From NCBI RefSeq assembly GCF_020080835.1, contig NC_058158.1, positions 10,664,001-10,728,000 of the forward strand: a stretch of 64,000 nt of DNA, given 5' to 3'. The DNA comes from Cotesia glomerata. Its lineage: Eukaryota; Arthropoda; Insecta; Hymenoptera; Braconidae. Of the stretch, positions 25,489 to 38,788 are shown in pieces. Under the pieces are notes generated by a model. The model was not told the origin of the DNA. It was given only the letters and a program-made list of their open reading frames with translations, and ran no database searches. The position numbers were made by a program, and so were the translations under genes. Numbering within the stretch: position 1 is the stretch's first letter; each line of letters begins with the position of its first letter.

Positions 25489-26310
25489 TCTATATTTTTA
25501 AGAGAATAAGAAAAATTTTGTGTCCAGGATAGTCATGTGATAAAATTGGTTTTTTTTTTAGTGAAATTTAGTGTCATTGCAAAGGTCTTGACTTAAATTC
25601 TTGCATTTTCAAAGTTTCATATTATTCTCACCGATAGTCAATTTATTATGATAAGTATTTAGGCTGCATTCGAAAATGCTCTGTCTTTAGATTCATAATT
25701 TAGGAATGACCTTGTATCTCGTGAACTATTGACATTTTTAAATATATAAGCTCATCCCGATGTTACACTCATCAAGACCTTTCATTTGAGTACCTACATC
25801 AATTTTTCATATATTTATATATTTTATATATATGTATATATGAAAAATATATAAAAATGCATGTGGGTATTCAAATGAAAGCTCTTGATGAGTGTAACAT
25901 CAGGATGAGTTTATATCTTTGAAAAGTTCAATATTTAAGAAAGTGCAGTGCAATTTAACATAATTAAGAAACGACCTTATATCTTGTGAACTATTGACAT
26001 TTTTGAAGATATAAGCTCATTCTGACATTACACTCATCGAAACCTTTCATTTAAGTACCCACATCAATTTTTCATATATTTATATATTTTATATATATGT
26101 ATATATGAAAAATATATAAAAATGCATGTGGGTATTCAAATGAAAGCTCTTGATGAGTGTAACACCGGGATGAGCTTATATCTTTAAAAACGTCCATAAT
26201 TAAAAAAATACAGTGCAATTTATCAAAAGTCATTAATTTAATAAAGCAAAATTTTATTTATGTATGGTTTACAAGTCACGGCAGTCACATATTGACTGCA
26301 AAGTTGCTAG
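25489..26310 (+). mobile_element. Non-autonomous Helitron copy 7 (+), complete, two modules
   Basis: TCTATATTTTTAAGAG starts at 25489 after A. CTAG ends at 26310 before T. The terminal hairpin has one stem mismatch (CACATATTG). Two palindromic modules lie at about 25735-25925 and 25995-26190. Confidence 0.87.
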
Positions 26311-28939
26311 TATAAATAAATTTAATAAAAAATTGACGAAATTGTGAATTTAAATAAAAACCACTTTTGTTAAAAATAAAAAATTTTCATTCAGTCTCTT
26401 TCCAGTTTCTTTTCGATTTCTTGACGATAAATCGCGTGCCAACGACTCTCTCAATAGACCCAAGACCGGGAGATTTTTTTAATCGTAAATGGACAACTCT
26501 GCGACTTAAAACCGCTGGAACTGACAAAAAAAAATATTTTTCTCGGTTCCATAGATTGTTTTCTTTAATATATATTTTTCCTTTCATTGACATGATGTAT
26601 TTCTAGAAAGAAATCAAACAATATAAGAGAGTGGAGTTATAATAGACAGAAGCCCAGGAGATATTGTTCATATTTGCTCCATTTCGACGTTCTAAATTGA
26701 AACAAAAGCGGAGCTAATTAACACGCTTGAGACGGGGGCTGGGAGTGGGTGTATGGTTTCTCTTGAATGCCGGACGGACCCGGTAGCAAATGTAGCTCCC
26801 GGTTTCTCGGTAAAAGGGATTCTGTGCATGGTTTTAAGAAAAAGAAAAAGAAGGGTAAGAGAATAAAGATGAGGGGTCGGTCAAACAAGCTATGATAATT
26901 AACAGCAACCCTTTTTCTTTTTATTTTTATTTTTATTATTACTTCTTGCTTCCCTGCTTATGTTCTCACTACTCTATGAATTTGTTTAACGTGGTTCAAA
27001 AAATTTATTTTTATGCCTTGCATATTTTACCAAAAAGGAGCTTAACATATTTTTTAATTATGAGTATTCACGTTTTATCACAAGTCAAGAGAGGTATTGT
27101 ATTAATTATGAAGAATTTTTATTCATTGTGACAAATATTTTGGTAAATACTTTGCAATTCATTTATATTTATCATTTAATTAATTTCAATTAATATTTAT
27201 ATCTCTATAAAAGTTTCTAACTAAAAAAAAAAATTAATGATTTTTTTTTAACATTAAAAATTCCAATAAAAATATGAAAAAAATTTTTTTACCAAAAAAT
27301 ATTATTAAAAATGAAATAAAAGAATTAAAACATAATTTTTATTAACCTTGCAGCTAAAATAAAATAAATTTTGGAATTTTTTACAAATTTTTTAGAAAAA
27401 CATTAATGAAAAATTTTTTAATGTTTTAAATTAATTAAAAAAAATTATTTAAATAAGATTGAAAGTAATTTGACAAGATGTCAAGTTTGTGAAAAATATT
27501 TGTTTGTATAACGGCGCTTAAATGACGATACATTAATAGATGTGAGGATGCGATATAAATAGAGAAATCAAAGTTGATAAAATTCGTTAGTCAAACGTGA
27601 TGAATGAAAACCCTACAGAGGCGGCATGCTCGTGCCGGGTCACTCGGGAGTAACCCGGAAGCGACGCTTTTACAAAAATTAATCTCCCTCATCACGATGT
27701 TATCGAGCGGTGCGACTCGTGTTTGGGCAGACGGAAGCTGCAGCTTGCAAACGGACGAGAAAAAACCCATCTCCCTTTGGTCGTGTGAATCGGCTGGAAT
27801 GAAAATATTGATACAAATAAAAATAAAATAACCGAAAAACATAATAATAAAAAATAAAAAAACAAAAATGAAAATAAAAATAGAAAAATCGGATATAATC
27901 GGTGAAGCCGAAATACACCAGATAATAAAGTATCGATTCGAATCGAGAGGAGGAGTTACGTTCACTCTCTGTTGTATAAAGAAGACGAGGTAAAACAAAA
28001 TAAAATGGTTAAAAAATGCGTCGTTTATCCGTGTTTCACATCGACGACTGTTGGCCACGCTCAATGTGCAAAGGTGCTTGTGCTTCTCTTCTATGTTACA
28101 CAAATCCGTGCCCTTTAACGAGAAATCGATTCATCGTTTTGTGTTTTGTATTCGGTGGCGGCAGTTGCACATGCCACCGCAATCCAAAGAGTTACTCGGG
28201 TTACTACAGATTAACATTCTGATTACCGGCGATACCTTTATTCTAACAGTACATTTATTTTGATATTTCATCAATGCTCCAATCTTGAATTTAATATTAC
28301 TTACAATTTCTTTTCTTTTATTTTTAATCAATCTTTTTGCTTTCAAAAACATTTCTAATACGAAAAAATTAGATTAAAAAAATTATTAATATTATTATTT
28401 AGAAAAATGTTTGTAGAATCACTTTTATTTGTTTTTATAAAAAATAAAATGTATGAATATTAAAAAAAAAAAGTTCTTTTAAAAAAAATTTTTTTTTAAT
28501 CCGCGGATTTTCGCGAATTGATATTCAGAAAAGAATTCAAGCGTGTGAGTACTTATTTTAAAAGAAATTTTATAATCTATAAGATGATATAATTCAAATT
28601 TTATATAATTGATATTATTATAATTTATAAATTTTTTTGTAAGTTAAATTTTGTTTTATCTAATCGAAAAATCAAAAATTATATAAAAAAATCCCTTAGC
28701 AGACTTTGACTCGCTATCGCCATAAAAGTTCATATAATTCTTGTATTTATTTTTCCCTTAACTTATTCTTGCTCCAAAACTCTTCGAATGTTTACCATAA
28801 TTAAGGTCTCCTGTCATTAATCATACAAATAAAAACTACAAGTGAAAAAAGGCAAACAAAAAGTGAGAAAGAGTTTCTGTCTGCGGAGTACAACGCGCAT
28901 GACTTTAACTTACAGGAAGTAGAAAGAGAGCAAGCTTTA
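26311..28939. other. Intron, GC-richer patches, no gene called
   Basis: GC-richer patches at 26395-26530, 26640-26880, 27590-27800 and 28010-28230 alternate with AT-rich DNA. Several ORFs overlap here on both strands, including a 170-codon minus frame (27591-28103) whose middle is simple-sequence F/I. None shows a known domain. Confidence 0.35.
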
Positions 28940-29205
28940 TCGGTGTGTACCCCTGTCGGAGTGTGTGCGGATCGGGGTAGCTCGGCCCACGTGGCGCAAC
29001 ATCGTGATGTCAGTCGCGTTTGGCGAGTCATCCGCGTATCTCGTGATATCTCTCTGTACTACTTACCGTATCAGAAACTCACGATCTGTGACAGTTTTCG
29101 AATTTATTACACTTTTAAAAGACTTTCGATCAAATCATTTTTGTTTCTTATTTTTATTCCATTTAGTTTGAGTTTATCTTCTTCTTGCACAACGTTCCCT
29201 TTGAG
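28940..29205 (+). promoter_or_regulatory. Candidate internal promoter and non-coding first exon
   Basis: A CpG-rich island contains the arthropod initiator TCAGT (29010-29014). Taking A at 29012 as +1, +28 to +33 is TCTCGT, which fits the degenerate DPE consensus at the canonical spacing. There is no TATA box. The implied exon 29012-29205 contains no ATG, ends in a pyrimidine-rich stretch and GAG, and is followed at once by the strong donor GTAAGT (29206). This is how a leader exon of an alternative transcript would look, most simply of the host PTB gene. Motifs and spacing are seen; transcription is inferred. Confidence 0.4.
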
Positions 29206-30450
29206 GTAAGTTTATTTTTCAAAGCGTACCAATAATAACAATACAATAAATAAAAATTTTGTAAGTGATCTGTGATAATTATATTTAATTTCAACACTTG
29301 AAAAAAATTATTTGATAAGTATGCAAAAAAATTTTTTTTAATTAAAAAATTAATTCAAAATTTTTTCGTCTTTTTTTAAGACAGTAAAAAAATTATTCAA
29401 GAATTTTTTTTCTTTAATGAAATTAATTTTTTTTTGTGTATATTATTTATCAAAATAAAAAAATTTCATTACGTCGATTTATCGATTGAAATAGAGTCTG
29501 CGGTTTCTCATCAAAGCGAGTGCTCGTCAACCTCATAAAGTGACACTGTCAACAAACCTTTAGAAGCTTTTGATAATTAATTCTACAAATTTAGTTAATT
29601 ATTTTGATATTAATTGAGTAATTAAATCAATTTTTTATTTGACATTTAACATAATATTCTGTATATGAATTTTTTTGGGTATGAATTAATTTCCAGCAAG
29701 TATTCTCAATCTTGAAAGCTTGCTAAGTCTGTTCCCCTCCATTCACCCGGACCGAGGAACAGAAGAGAAAAGAGAATGCTCAGAGATTAATTGACGTTCG
29801 ATTGACAGGAGTATAGAATATTTTTTTTATCAAGAAAGAAAAGAAATAACGTATAGACCAGGAGAGGAAACAAAGAAATATTTTCATCGTGGTTTTTTTC
29901 ATTACTTTTTCCTTTACTCTTGCAATCATATGACACAAGAAAAGAAAGGGAGAGGGACCCTGAAAACATAAGCAAGTTGAGAAAACAGAGCTAGTACAAG
30001 TTGAAAGAGTAAGAAGTTATTTCTTCATATTTTGTAGCGCTTTTTTGTTTTTATTAAACAAAGCATTGATGGTAGAGTACGCGAAATCAAACGTGGGGTG
30101 CCTTTGCTTCACGTCGGGCTGTTTTTGATACTACGTCTGGCCTTGACGTTTCAATAAACATACAATATCGTATGCACTAAATTTTCACTTCTTTGCTTTT
30201 GTTGACTTAATAACTCATTTTCCGAATTTCTCATTACTTTTCGCTTTGTTCAACGCTTTTGAAATTGAAAATTTTGTACAAAAGAGTTTTTTTTTTGTTT
30301 AACGTCAATCATTAAGCTTTTATCATTTATTTATTATACAGGCTTTTAAAAAAATTTTTTATGATAATGAGTATCATTTTAATAGTAAAAAATTTATTTT
30401 TTAATATCAGATTATTTGATCAATATTTATTAATATTTTGTTAATGATCA
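29206..30450. other. Intron, no firm feature
   Basis: AT-rich, with a GC-richer patch around 29720-30160. No gene or clear repeat. Confidence 0.4.
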
Positions 30451-30777
30451 TCTATATTATAGGAGAATAAAAAAATTGAGTGGTCAGTGTATTTATATGA
30501 TTAAATGGGTTTTTGTGGTTAAATTTCATATCATTAGAAAATTCCTGACCTGAAGTTGTGCCTTTTCGAGGTTTCAAATCATTCTCACCAATAGTCAATT
30601 TATGATGATAAGTATTTAGGCTGAATTCGAAAATGCTCTATCTCTAGATACATATTTAAGAAATTACTTTGTATCTTGAGAACTATTGACATTTTTAAAG
30701 ATATAAGCTCATCCCGATGTTACACTCATCAAGACCTTTCATTTGAGTACCCACATCAATTTTTCATATATTTTATA

Positions 30778-30838
<61 letters not shown>

Positions 30839-31513
30839 AATATATAAAAATGCATGTGGGTACTCAAATGAAAGCTCTTGATGAGTGTAACATCGGGATG
30901 AGCTTATATTTTTTAAAATATCAATAATTAAGAAATTACCTTGTATCTCGTGAACTATTGACATTTTTAAAGATATAAGCTCATTCTAATGTTATACTCA
31001 TCAAGTCCTTTCATTTGAATACCCACATGAATTTTTTATATATTTTATATATTTATATGTATATGAATATATGAAAAATATATAAAAATGCATGTGGGTA
31101 CTCAAATGCAAGCTCTTAATGAGTGTAACATCAAGATGAGCTTATAGCTTTAAAAATATCAATAATTAAGAAATTACGTTGTATCTTGTGAACTATTGAC
31201 ATTCTTTAAAATATAAGCTCATCCTGATGTTACACTCATCAATACCTTTCATTTGAGTACCCACATCAATTTGTTATATATTTATATATATTATATATAT
31301 ATGTATATATGAAAAATATATAAAAATGTATGTGGGTACTCAAATGAAAGCTCTTGATAAGTATAACATCGAGATGAGCTTATATTTTTAAAAACGTCAA
31401 TATTTAAGAAAGTACAGTGCAATTTAACAAAAGTCATTATTTAATAAAGCAAAATTTTATTTATTCATAGTTCACAAGTCACGGCAGTCACACAGTGACT
31501 GCAAGGTTGCTAA
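30451..31513 (+). mobile_element. Non-autonomous Helitron copy 8 (+), complete, three modules
   Basis: TCTATATTATAGGAGAATA starts at 30451 after A. The 3' end is CTAA at 31510-31513 before T, preceded by hairpin GCAGTCAC-ACA-GTGACTGC, in which the loop base has changed but the stem is intact. Three palindromic modules lie at about 30690-30910, 30957-31150 and 31195-31385. The first has an expanded TA core (30782-30834). At 1063 bp it is the longest copy. Confidence 0.87.
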
Positions 31514-33935
31514 TTCATTTGAACCTTTGAATAAAAATTAAGTTTATAAATTCTATTTAGATATTTATTATGACATCTTAAATTGAATTAATTAAAAAAT
31601 TTCAATAAATTAAATATAAAAATAATTTTTTTATTCAAAAATTTAATAAATAAAGTCAACTAATACTTTATTCAAAAATTTGAAACTATTTTTTTTTTCA
31701 CAAGCTCATCGATAATATGATAAACTTTCCAGTCTAATTATTGAAGCAAAGACTTGCTCCAATTTTGGTTCTCTTTTTACAATTCCCGGGATGCGGGCCG
31801 TTTTTTATTAAGAACAATTGTTCACAATCCAATCAAATCGACGCCACAATGAACTTTTTATTGCTCGAACGTTTCAATGAATCGAAACTCGGAAAAAATT
31901 TCAACAAAACTGACAATGCTAAAAAGCGATGCTTACTTTTGCTCAACACACATATATTCTGTCGATAAATTAAAATAAAATAAAATAAGTCAAAAACATA
32001 AAACGATTTTTGAATTTACTGAACCATAAAATTGAACTGCTTAGCGTGTAACAGTAATAAAAATTGACTGATACTACAAACAGGTTAACTGGCAATTTAT
32101 TTATAAAGGACTATTGTTATTGTTGGTGTATTAATTAAAACAGGGATGATAATCAGCAGCAGAAGATATCCACTATTAATTCTCTCTACTGAAATTCATC
32201 CAGATATGTATCGTTGTTTGGAAGCACACGATTCAACCAAATTACGTTTGCCCATTGTATTAAACGGGATGTTAATTGACATTTGAATTCAAATATCATG
32301 GTAAACGAAATCCTTTTATTCATTTTACTTTCGTTCTATTTTACACAATTATACGCTCCCATCAAACAAATAATTCTTATACGCGGTTTTACCGACTCAA
32401 TTATAATCCCCCCTTTTCATTTTAAACAATACAGTATTTTTAATTATATATTTTTGAATAATCACGTTTGCCAAAATTATATTTAATTACTTATATAAAC
32501 TGGATATGTTTTTCCCGATTGATTAAATATTAATCATAATATTTTATCTCTATAATTTATATCATAAAACTGCATTTATTATCAGTAATTAATTATTATC
32601 ATTGTGATTATATAATAAAAGATTAAAATGATAATATTCTTTGGCGTGTAAAATATTTAATGCAGTTAATAAATTATAAATACACAATTATGATTATCTA
32701 TTTATCAACACAAAAAATCTTTAGTATTTATAGAAATTTTTAATCACTTAACAAATTATTTAATTTATATATTTAGCAATAAATAAATTTAATCAGAATA
32801 AAAATTTTTTTTAATTAAAAAATTCATTGATTAAATAAAAAAAAATGTTTTTTTTAATTGTAAAAATTTATTGAAATTTTTTAAAATAAAGCCAAGATTT
32901 AATTTTTCATATTATTAAATTTTTAAATAAATAATAATTGAAAAAATTTTATTAATGAATTTTTTAAAATATTAATAATTAAAATTTTTTTTTTTTAATT
33001 GATATTATAGAAAATTTTAATTAATAAATATATTTTTCAAAGAATTAATAATTAAAATTTTAATTAATGCGTTTGTTAAAAAATTTATAATTAAAATAAA
33101 TTAACCTATTAATTAATAAAATTAAAATATATTAATTTTATTTTAAATACAAAATTATAAATTAAATATTTCTAAACTTTGATATTAATAAATGCCGGTA
33201 TTTACAGAATAAAACTATCCAGAATCATGTAAGCACACATGTAAAAATGTATATAAATAAAAAAACAAGATAAATTGAACTCAGTACAAAGTTATCAACA
33301 ACAGGCATCAAGTTGCAGCATGACTGCACTTACTTTTCTCACAGTGGTTTATAGTATAAACATGTGAATAATAGCATCAGATATCTTACACACTGTTTAC
33401 ATTTAGCTAATCATACGGTACCTGGATTCAGCATTAGCTTTAATATCCGCAATAATTGTTCGAGAATTTCACAATTTTCATCGTTAGTCACTTAACTCAA
33501 GACAGTTGGACACGAACTTAAAACTTACCCTTTTCATTCCGTATCCAATTCAAGTTTGTAATTAAAATTACTTTGGCTTTCCTATTATTACTGTTATTAT
33601 TATCATCACTATTACCTTTAATAAATATATTTACCTTCAGTAACCACCACGTTTCCCTTGAGGTCCTTCTCTACTCCCGCCCACACAACATCGCAATATT
33701 ATCGAATACCCAGCTTTTCCAATATTTTTCATCTTACAAATTTATCGGGTGGATGAAATTAAGATCCAAGAGCCACCTTTTTTTCTTTCATCGGGGTTTC
33801 TCAACATTACATCGAACAGGGACTTCAATTTTCTCTCTTACCAGTGATCCTGACAAAGTCCTTTTCCAATTATAGTTTACAACTTTAAGAACTATTAAAT
33901 TTTCTTTAGATAATTATTTTTTTAATAATCAAATA
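31514..33935. other. AT-rich intron, no gene seen
   Basis: Extremely AT-rich (especially 32480-33180). Short ORFs such as 31741-31968 and 33573-33875 have no recognisable domain. Confidence 0.4.
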
Positions 33936-34731
33936 TTAGCAACCTTGCAGTCACTATGTGACTGCCGTGACTTGTGAATTATTAATAAGTAAAATTTTGC
34001 TTTATTAAATAATGATTTTTGTTAAATTGCACTGTACTTTCTTAAATATTGACAATTTTAAAGATATAAGCTCATCCCGATGTTACACTCATCAAGAGCT
34101 TTCATTTGAGTACCCACATGCATTTTTGATATATTTTTCATATATATAATATATATGAAATATATAAATATATGAAAAATTGATGTGGGTACTCATATGA
34201 AAGCTCTTGATGAGTATAACATCGGGATGAGCTTATATCTTTAAAAATATCAATATTTTACAAAATACAAGGTCGTTTCTTAATTATGTTAAATTGCACC
34301 GTATTTTTTTAACTATTGACATTTTCAAAGATATAAGCTCATCCCGATGTTATACTTATCAAGAGCTTTCATTTGAGTACCCACATGCATTTTTGATATA
34401 TTTTTTTTCATATATACATATATGGACATTGTTATGCATTCATGTGTTAAGTGCTATGGAAATCCTATGTACTTAACATACTATTGCATAACAGAGTCCA
34501 TATATAATATATATGAAATATATAAATATATGAAAAATTGATGTGGGTACTCAAATAAAAGGTCTTGATGAGTATAACATCAGGATGAGCTTATATCTTT
34601 AAAAATGTCAATAGTTTACAAGATACAAGGTCATTTATTAATTTTGCAATGACACTAAATTTCATTAAAAAAATTGATTTTATCAAGTGACTATTCTTTA
34701 CGCAAAATTTTTTTTATTCTCTTAAGACAGA
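33936..34731 (-). mobile_element. Non-autonomous Helitron copy 9 (-), complete, second module interrupted
   Basis: The 3' end (complement CTAA) is at 33936 with an intact hairpin. The 5' end, whose complement reads TCTGTCTTAAGAGAATAA, is at 34731. There are two palindromic modules. The TA core of the second is split by a 76-bp hairpin sequence (34424-34499). Confidence 0.82.
34424..34499. mobile_element. 76-bp hairpin insertion inside a Helitron palindrome
   Basis: Begins GGACATTGTTATGCA and ends TGCATAACAGAGTCC, so its ends are inverted repeats. Further in, GTGTTAAGT pairs with ACTTAACAT. It interrupts the TA core of Helitron copy 9, a site with no such sequence in other copies. The surrounding ATAT hides any target duplication. 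Possibly a miniature MITE. Confidence 0.55.
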
Positions 34732-36265
34732 AAAAATTATTGAAGCATTTGTCCTTCGTCTATTATAAAAAATCCGTATAAAATATATTTAGCGAAGAAA
34801 ATTGAAGATTAAGAAGTTTTAATGAATTTTTTACAAAGTAAGCGAAGCTTTTAATTTTCCCATTTAAAATTGATCAATCGGAGCTCGAATTTTCTTAAAT
34901 TTGAAAAGTTTGTCTTCGCACTTTAGTTGAAGTTTATAGAGCGACAACAAACGCAATTGTCATCTTTCAGAGCCACAACATAAGTACACATTACAAGAAA
35001 GTTTATAAGCTGAGTGTTTGTTACAGACAAACGTCTATAAAACTGCAATAGCGCTGAATAAATAATAGAATAAAAGCTGAAGGGATTGACAACATTTGAA
35101 GGAAGTTATGCAGTAATCTTGTGAGTTGAGCAGGATCGATGGTAAAAAATAGGTCGAGTGATAAATGTATTTATGGTTAAGAGTACGGTTGGACAGTCGT
35201 TTGTTTTTCCTCATCGAATTGTGAGAATTGGTCGCCGCCTGAGGGATGAATGGCTCTTTGTGCTCTGGTTGGATAAAACGCGGTCACAGTGTTAATCAAG
35301 AAGAGGATTTTTTACGATCTAACAAAGCTGTGTGTGGATTGGCAACTCTGCTGCAGAAAAAAACAAACCGCCGTAAAGTTAGGTGAGAAATGAAAAAAGC
35401 CAAGAAGAGGAAGTGGAAGTGTATGAGCGTGTGTGGGCGTTGCGGATTGAGAAAACCGTAGGTGGTAGAGAGATCAAGGGGATGATTGAGTGATCGACAA
35501 ACTGAGAGTAGAGTCAGCCAAGCTTTGACTCCAAGCTCCCACTATTATATACACACTCAACACTGAGACAGAATGTTTCAGAGGAAAACTACATGTACAT
35601 ATTACACACACACACACACTCGTCTATTTCCGTGGCCTCCAGCTAGATTTGATTGCCTCGCGTTTCGGTGGACACCGATCAAAACCGATAAATATATAAC
35701 GTAATGATCTAATTTCATTTCGCCGATAATTAATTTTATTTTGACAAAACATCCAATTAATTTCTGCAAATTCACTCGCTTTGTTGCTGTTCAATTAGTA
35801 GAGTCGATGGTTCAAGCTCGATAGTTGTCGAGTAATTGCTGTTTATTTTGGGCCGCATTTTGTAATTTTAAACACTCAAGGTATCGATCGATACTTCTTA
35901 TTCACACGGAAAAAATTTTGCTTTTTAAATTACACCACGAGCGATACTAAAATTGCATAAGAGCCCTAATTTTTGAATCTCAGAGATACAAAAATTTTAT
36001 CTCTGTGGTGTCAATTTAATATCAGTTTTAGCGCTTGTGCAAACCAACTGCGCTGGTCAGTCCAAGTAGAGATTATATTCCAACTCTACGCTGTTTGCGT
36101 TTATATTTTTTCACATTTATTCCTAAAATAATAATAAATAAATAATAAATATGCAGCCGATTATTTTGGGCATTTTTAATTTAAAAGAATTTTCATTGGA
36201 AATACCAGTCAATAATTTTAAATATTTACTTCTTATATTAATCGAGCTTAGAATATAGAATATAG
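34732..36265. other. Intron, no firm feature
   Basis: GC-richer from about 34900 to 35680. GTTAG|GTGAGAAATG at about 35378 is an isolated donor-like word. A short (CA)n run lies near 35608. No gene recognised. Confidence 0.4.
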
Positions 36266-36267
36266 TA

Positions 36268-37088
36268 CACAGAAAAAAAAGTCATCTTGAGTCAAGTAAT
36301 ATTTACTTGATCCAAGTATATTCAACTGAAGATAAAATATATTCTTGAGTTAAGTAAATTTTTTTCTTGTATTGGTCAATCTTGGTTTAAGCAAATATTC
36401 CCTAGTTCCAACAGGCTTACCAACTTGAGTGAAGAAAAAAACCTCTTAATCCAAGTAAATCATTCTCTTGGTTTTTGAACTTGCTTGATGTACATACGGG
36501 CGCATCGAAGCCTGAGTAGGACAGCAGCCGCGCGGAAACCCATTTTCAACATTAAATAAAAATTATTGTTTATGGAGCTAGAGTTCTGGGAGCCAAGACT
36601 TTTTTTCAGAAATTTCCTCCTCTTTAAGGATCTTTTTTCTGATTGTCGATATCACTTATAGTTATTGAGTTATTAACGCAACAAATTTCTAACCGTGTAC
36701 TTTGTATAAGTCGAGCAAATACTTGTATATACATATATTTTTATCACTACACACTTATCTGTAAAGCAGTAATATAATGGGAAATCAGCACGTTAAAAAT
36801 TAATCAAAAATGTCTAATTAAATGAACACAAAAAATAAAAATCATGCATAAGGTTATTTTATTAAATTTAATTCTTTATTAAAAAAATTTCGGTTTAGTT
36901 CCAAAAAATCACGTCGCCAACGTTGGCGCTACTTTCTCAAACCAAGAGAAAGATTTACTTGGGATAAGTATATGACATTATTAGTTCAAGAATAAATTTT
37001 TTCAACTAAGATAGCAGAATAACTTGAAACAAGAAGTAAATTTTGAAGAAAATGATTTTCTTGAGTCAAGATGACTTTTTTTTCTGTG
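36268..37088. mobile_element. TA-flanked inverted-repeat DNA element (0.8 kb)
   Basis: The left end, CACAGAAAAAAAAGTCATCT, and the right end, AGATGACTTTTTTTTCTGTG, are perfect inverted repeats, continuing inward as TGAGTCAAG/CTTGAGTCA. TA lies on both sides (36266-36267, 37089-37090), as expected of Tc1/mariner-type target duplication. The interior repeats CTTGRNTCAAG-like words and has a GC-richer centre (36490-36560) but no transposase ORF. Two short relatives are at 37113 and 56323. Confidence 0.8.
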
Positions 37089-37112
37089 TAGCCGTAAAGT
37101 TAGTTCCATTGA

Positions 37113-37325
37113 CAGAGAAAAAAATTAACTTGAATCAAGTAAATAATTTTGAAGAACTTCATCTTTATTTGAACAGGAAAATTCTTAAACTAAGAAATTC
37201 TTCTTGGTTTACGTAAATTTAACTTGATTCAAGAATTTTTCATTTTGATTCAAGACAGAAACTCTTTAAAATCATTTTCTTTGTTCAAGAATTTTTCTCT
37301 CGAGTAAGTTAATTTTTTTTCGATG
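37113..37325. mobile_element. Short MITE related to 36268-37088
   Basis: The left end, CAGAGAAAAAAATTAACTTG, and the right end, AAGTTAATTTTTTTTCGATG, are diverged inverted repeats. Inside are repeated TTGATTCAAG words, matching 56323-56543 almost throughout. It lies only 24 bp from the larger element. Confidence 0.7.
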
Positions 37326-38788
37326 TTTAAAAACACATCCAAATTTTGTATCACCTGATGAAATCTTTTCATTACTTTTTATTACTTTTTATTAAAAAAT
37401 TAAAATCCCAAACTTTTTATTTTTTATTGTTAAAAATAATAAATTATTCTAAACAAAAAAGGTTAAAAGTTTTTGGACAATAGCCTGAGCTTTCCCGAAT
37501 CTATATAATAATAAAAGGATTTAAAGTTACCTCGTTATAATTTTCATAAAATAGCCTTGAAGTAATTAAAACAACCTCGTAATTTCTAACTGGCAATTAT
37601 AATCATGTGAGCTTTGATATTTTGGTGAGCTGGTTCAAGTTTAATTTTTTATTTCTTATTTTATGGTGTTAATAATATTTATTATGAATTGTTCTCATCA
37701 AAAAAAGGTCTTATCGCGGCGGAGAAGGAAAAAACTAGACAAGTGGGTTCGTAGAAAAGAACCTGCAATTCATTAATATATTGAGTATAAATTGTCGATT
37801 AAAATGCCAATTACGTAGCATAAAATACAGGAGCAATGTATCACCGACTAATCACGTACATGCCAGCAGAATGTGTTTAGCCTTATTGAGAACAGCGAGT
37901 ACAAAAGAATGGCAGTAAATCGTGGCTGATTAGATACTTGATATGTACCTTTTTTCTTCTAAACTAAACTGAATTGAACGTCTAAGCTTGGAAGAATGAA
38001 TGAGTGATACTGATACTGATACATACTGATACATAATACTAAATATTTACCTACAGATCATGGTGAAGATAATTTTTTTAATTTTCTTAATTTTGCTATC
38101 GATTTCTCGTTACTCGGTGATTGACAGTTTGTACTTACTAGCAAGCGAATAAATTCCCCCAGCAAAAATAAATTCTTGACAAGTTTGACTCAGATTTAAA
38201 GTCCGATAAAAGCTCGAGTCATTTTAATTACAAGTGAAAAGACGAAATGAAAGTTTAGATCTCTCGTGTGAATTTAAATGAATTTTATTATTGCGATAAA
38301 TCACGGCAATTATGTTTACTTTGAGTGAGTATATACTTTAACTACTATCAGAATACTAATACGGGAATATTAAATCTAAAAATGTGTGTAGGAAGTCGAG
38401 ATAAAATTTATTTATCAGAAAGGCAATAAATCATCTTCATCTCGCCTCAGCATTTTTTCAAATTCTCATCAACTTTTTTTATGTTTTCTACGGTTGTTTA
38501 CTCATTCTATAAAGATTCTGGACATCCTATGAGTAGAGAGTCATTTATTTTGCGGAAAGATAATATTTGTCAGTCAACGCCAAAGTAAAGATCTGTATAG
38601 GATCTTCCTCTAATATGAACAAGATAACATTGGGAGGAAAAACTATATCTCGAGTAAAGTCTATTCAGTACATATTTTTTTTTTATTTCGCTTGATTAAA
38701 CTTTCATAAAAGGTTACATTAAATGTACACACTTCAAATTTTATATACTAGATTAAATAAATATATAAGAAAAATTAATATGTATACA
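37326..38788. other. AT-rich intron, no gene seen
   Basis: No recognisable ORF. There is a small TGATAC repeat near 38004-38036. Confidence 0.4.

Noticed and set aside
27591..28103. 170-codon minus-strand ORF
   Set aside because: Its middle is an F/I/Y run encoded by simple AAAT-type sequence, overlapping frames on both strands are equally open, and no domain or splice pattern supports it.
28005..28222. Cysteine-rich ORF and an overlapping frame beginning MVKKCVVYPC, resembling a THAP start
   Set aside because: Both frames stop within about 70 codons. The other THAP residues are absent, and there is no signal peptide or splice context.
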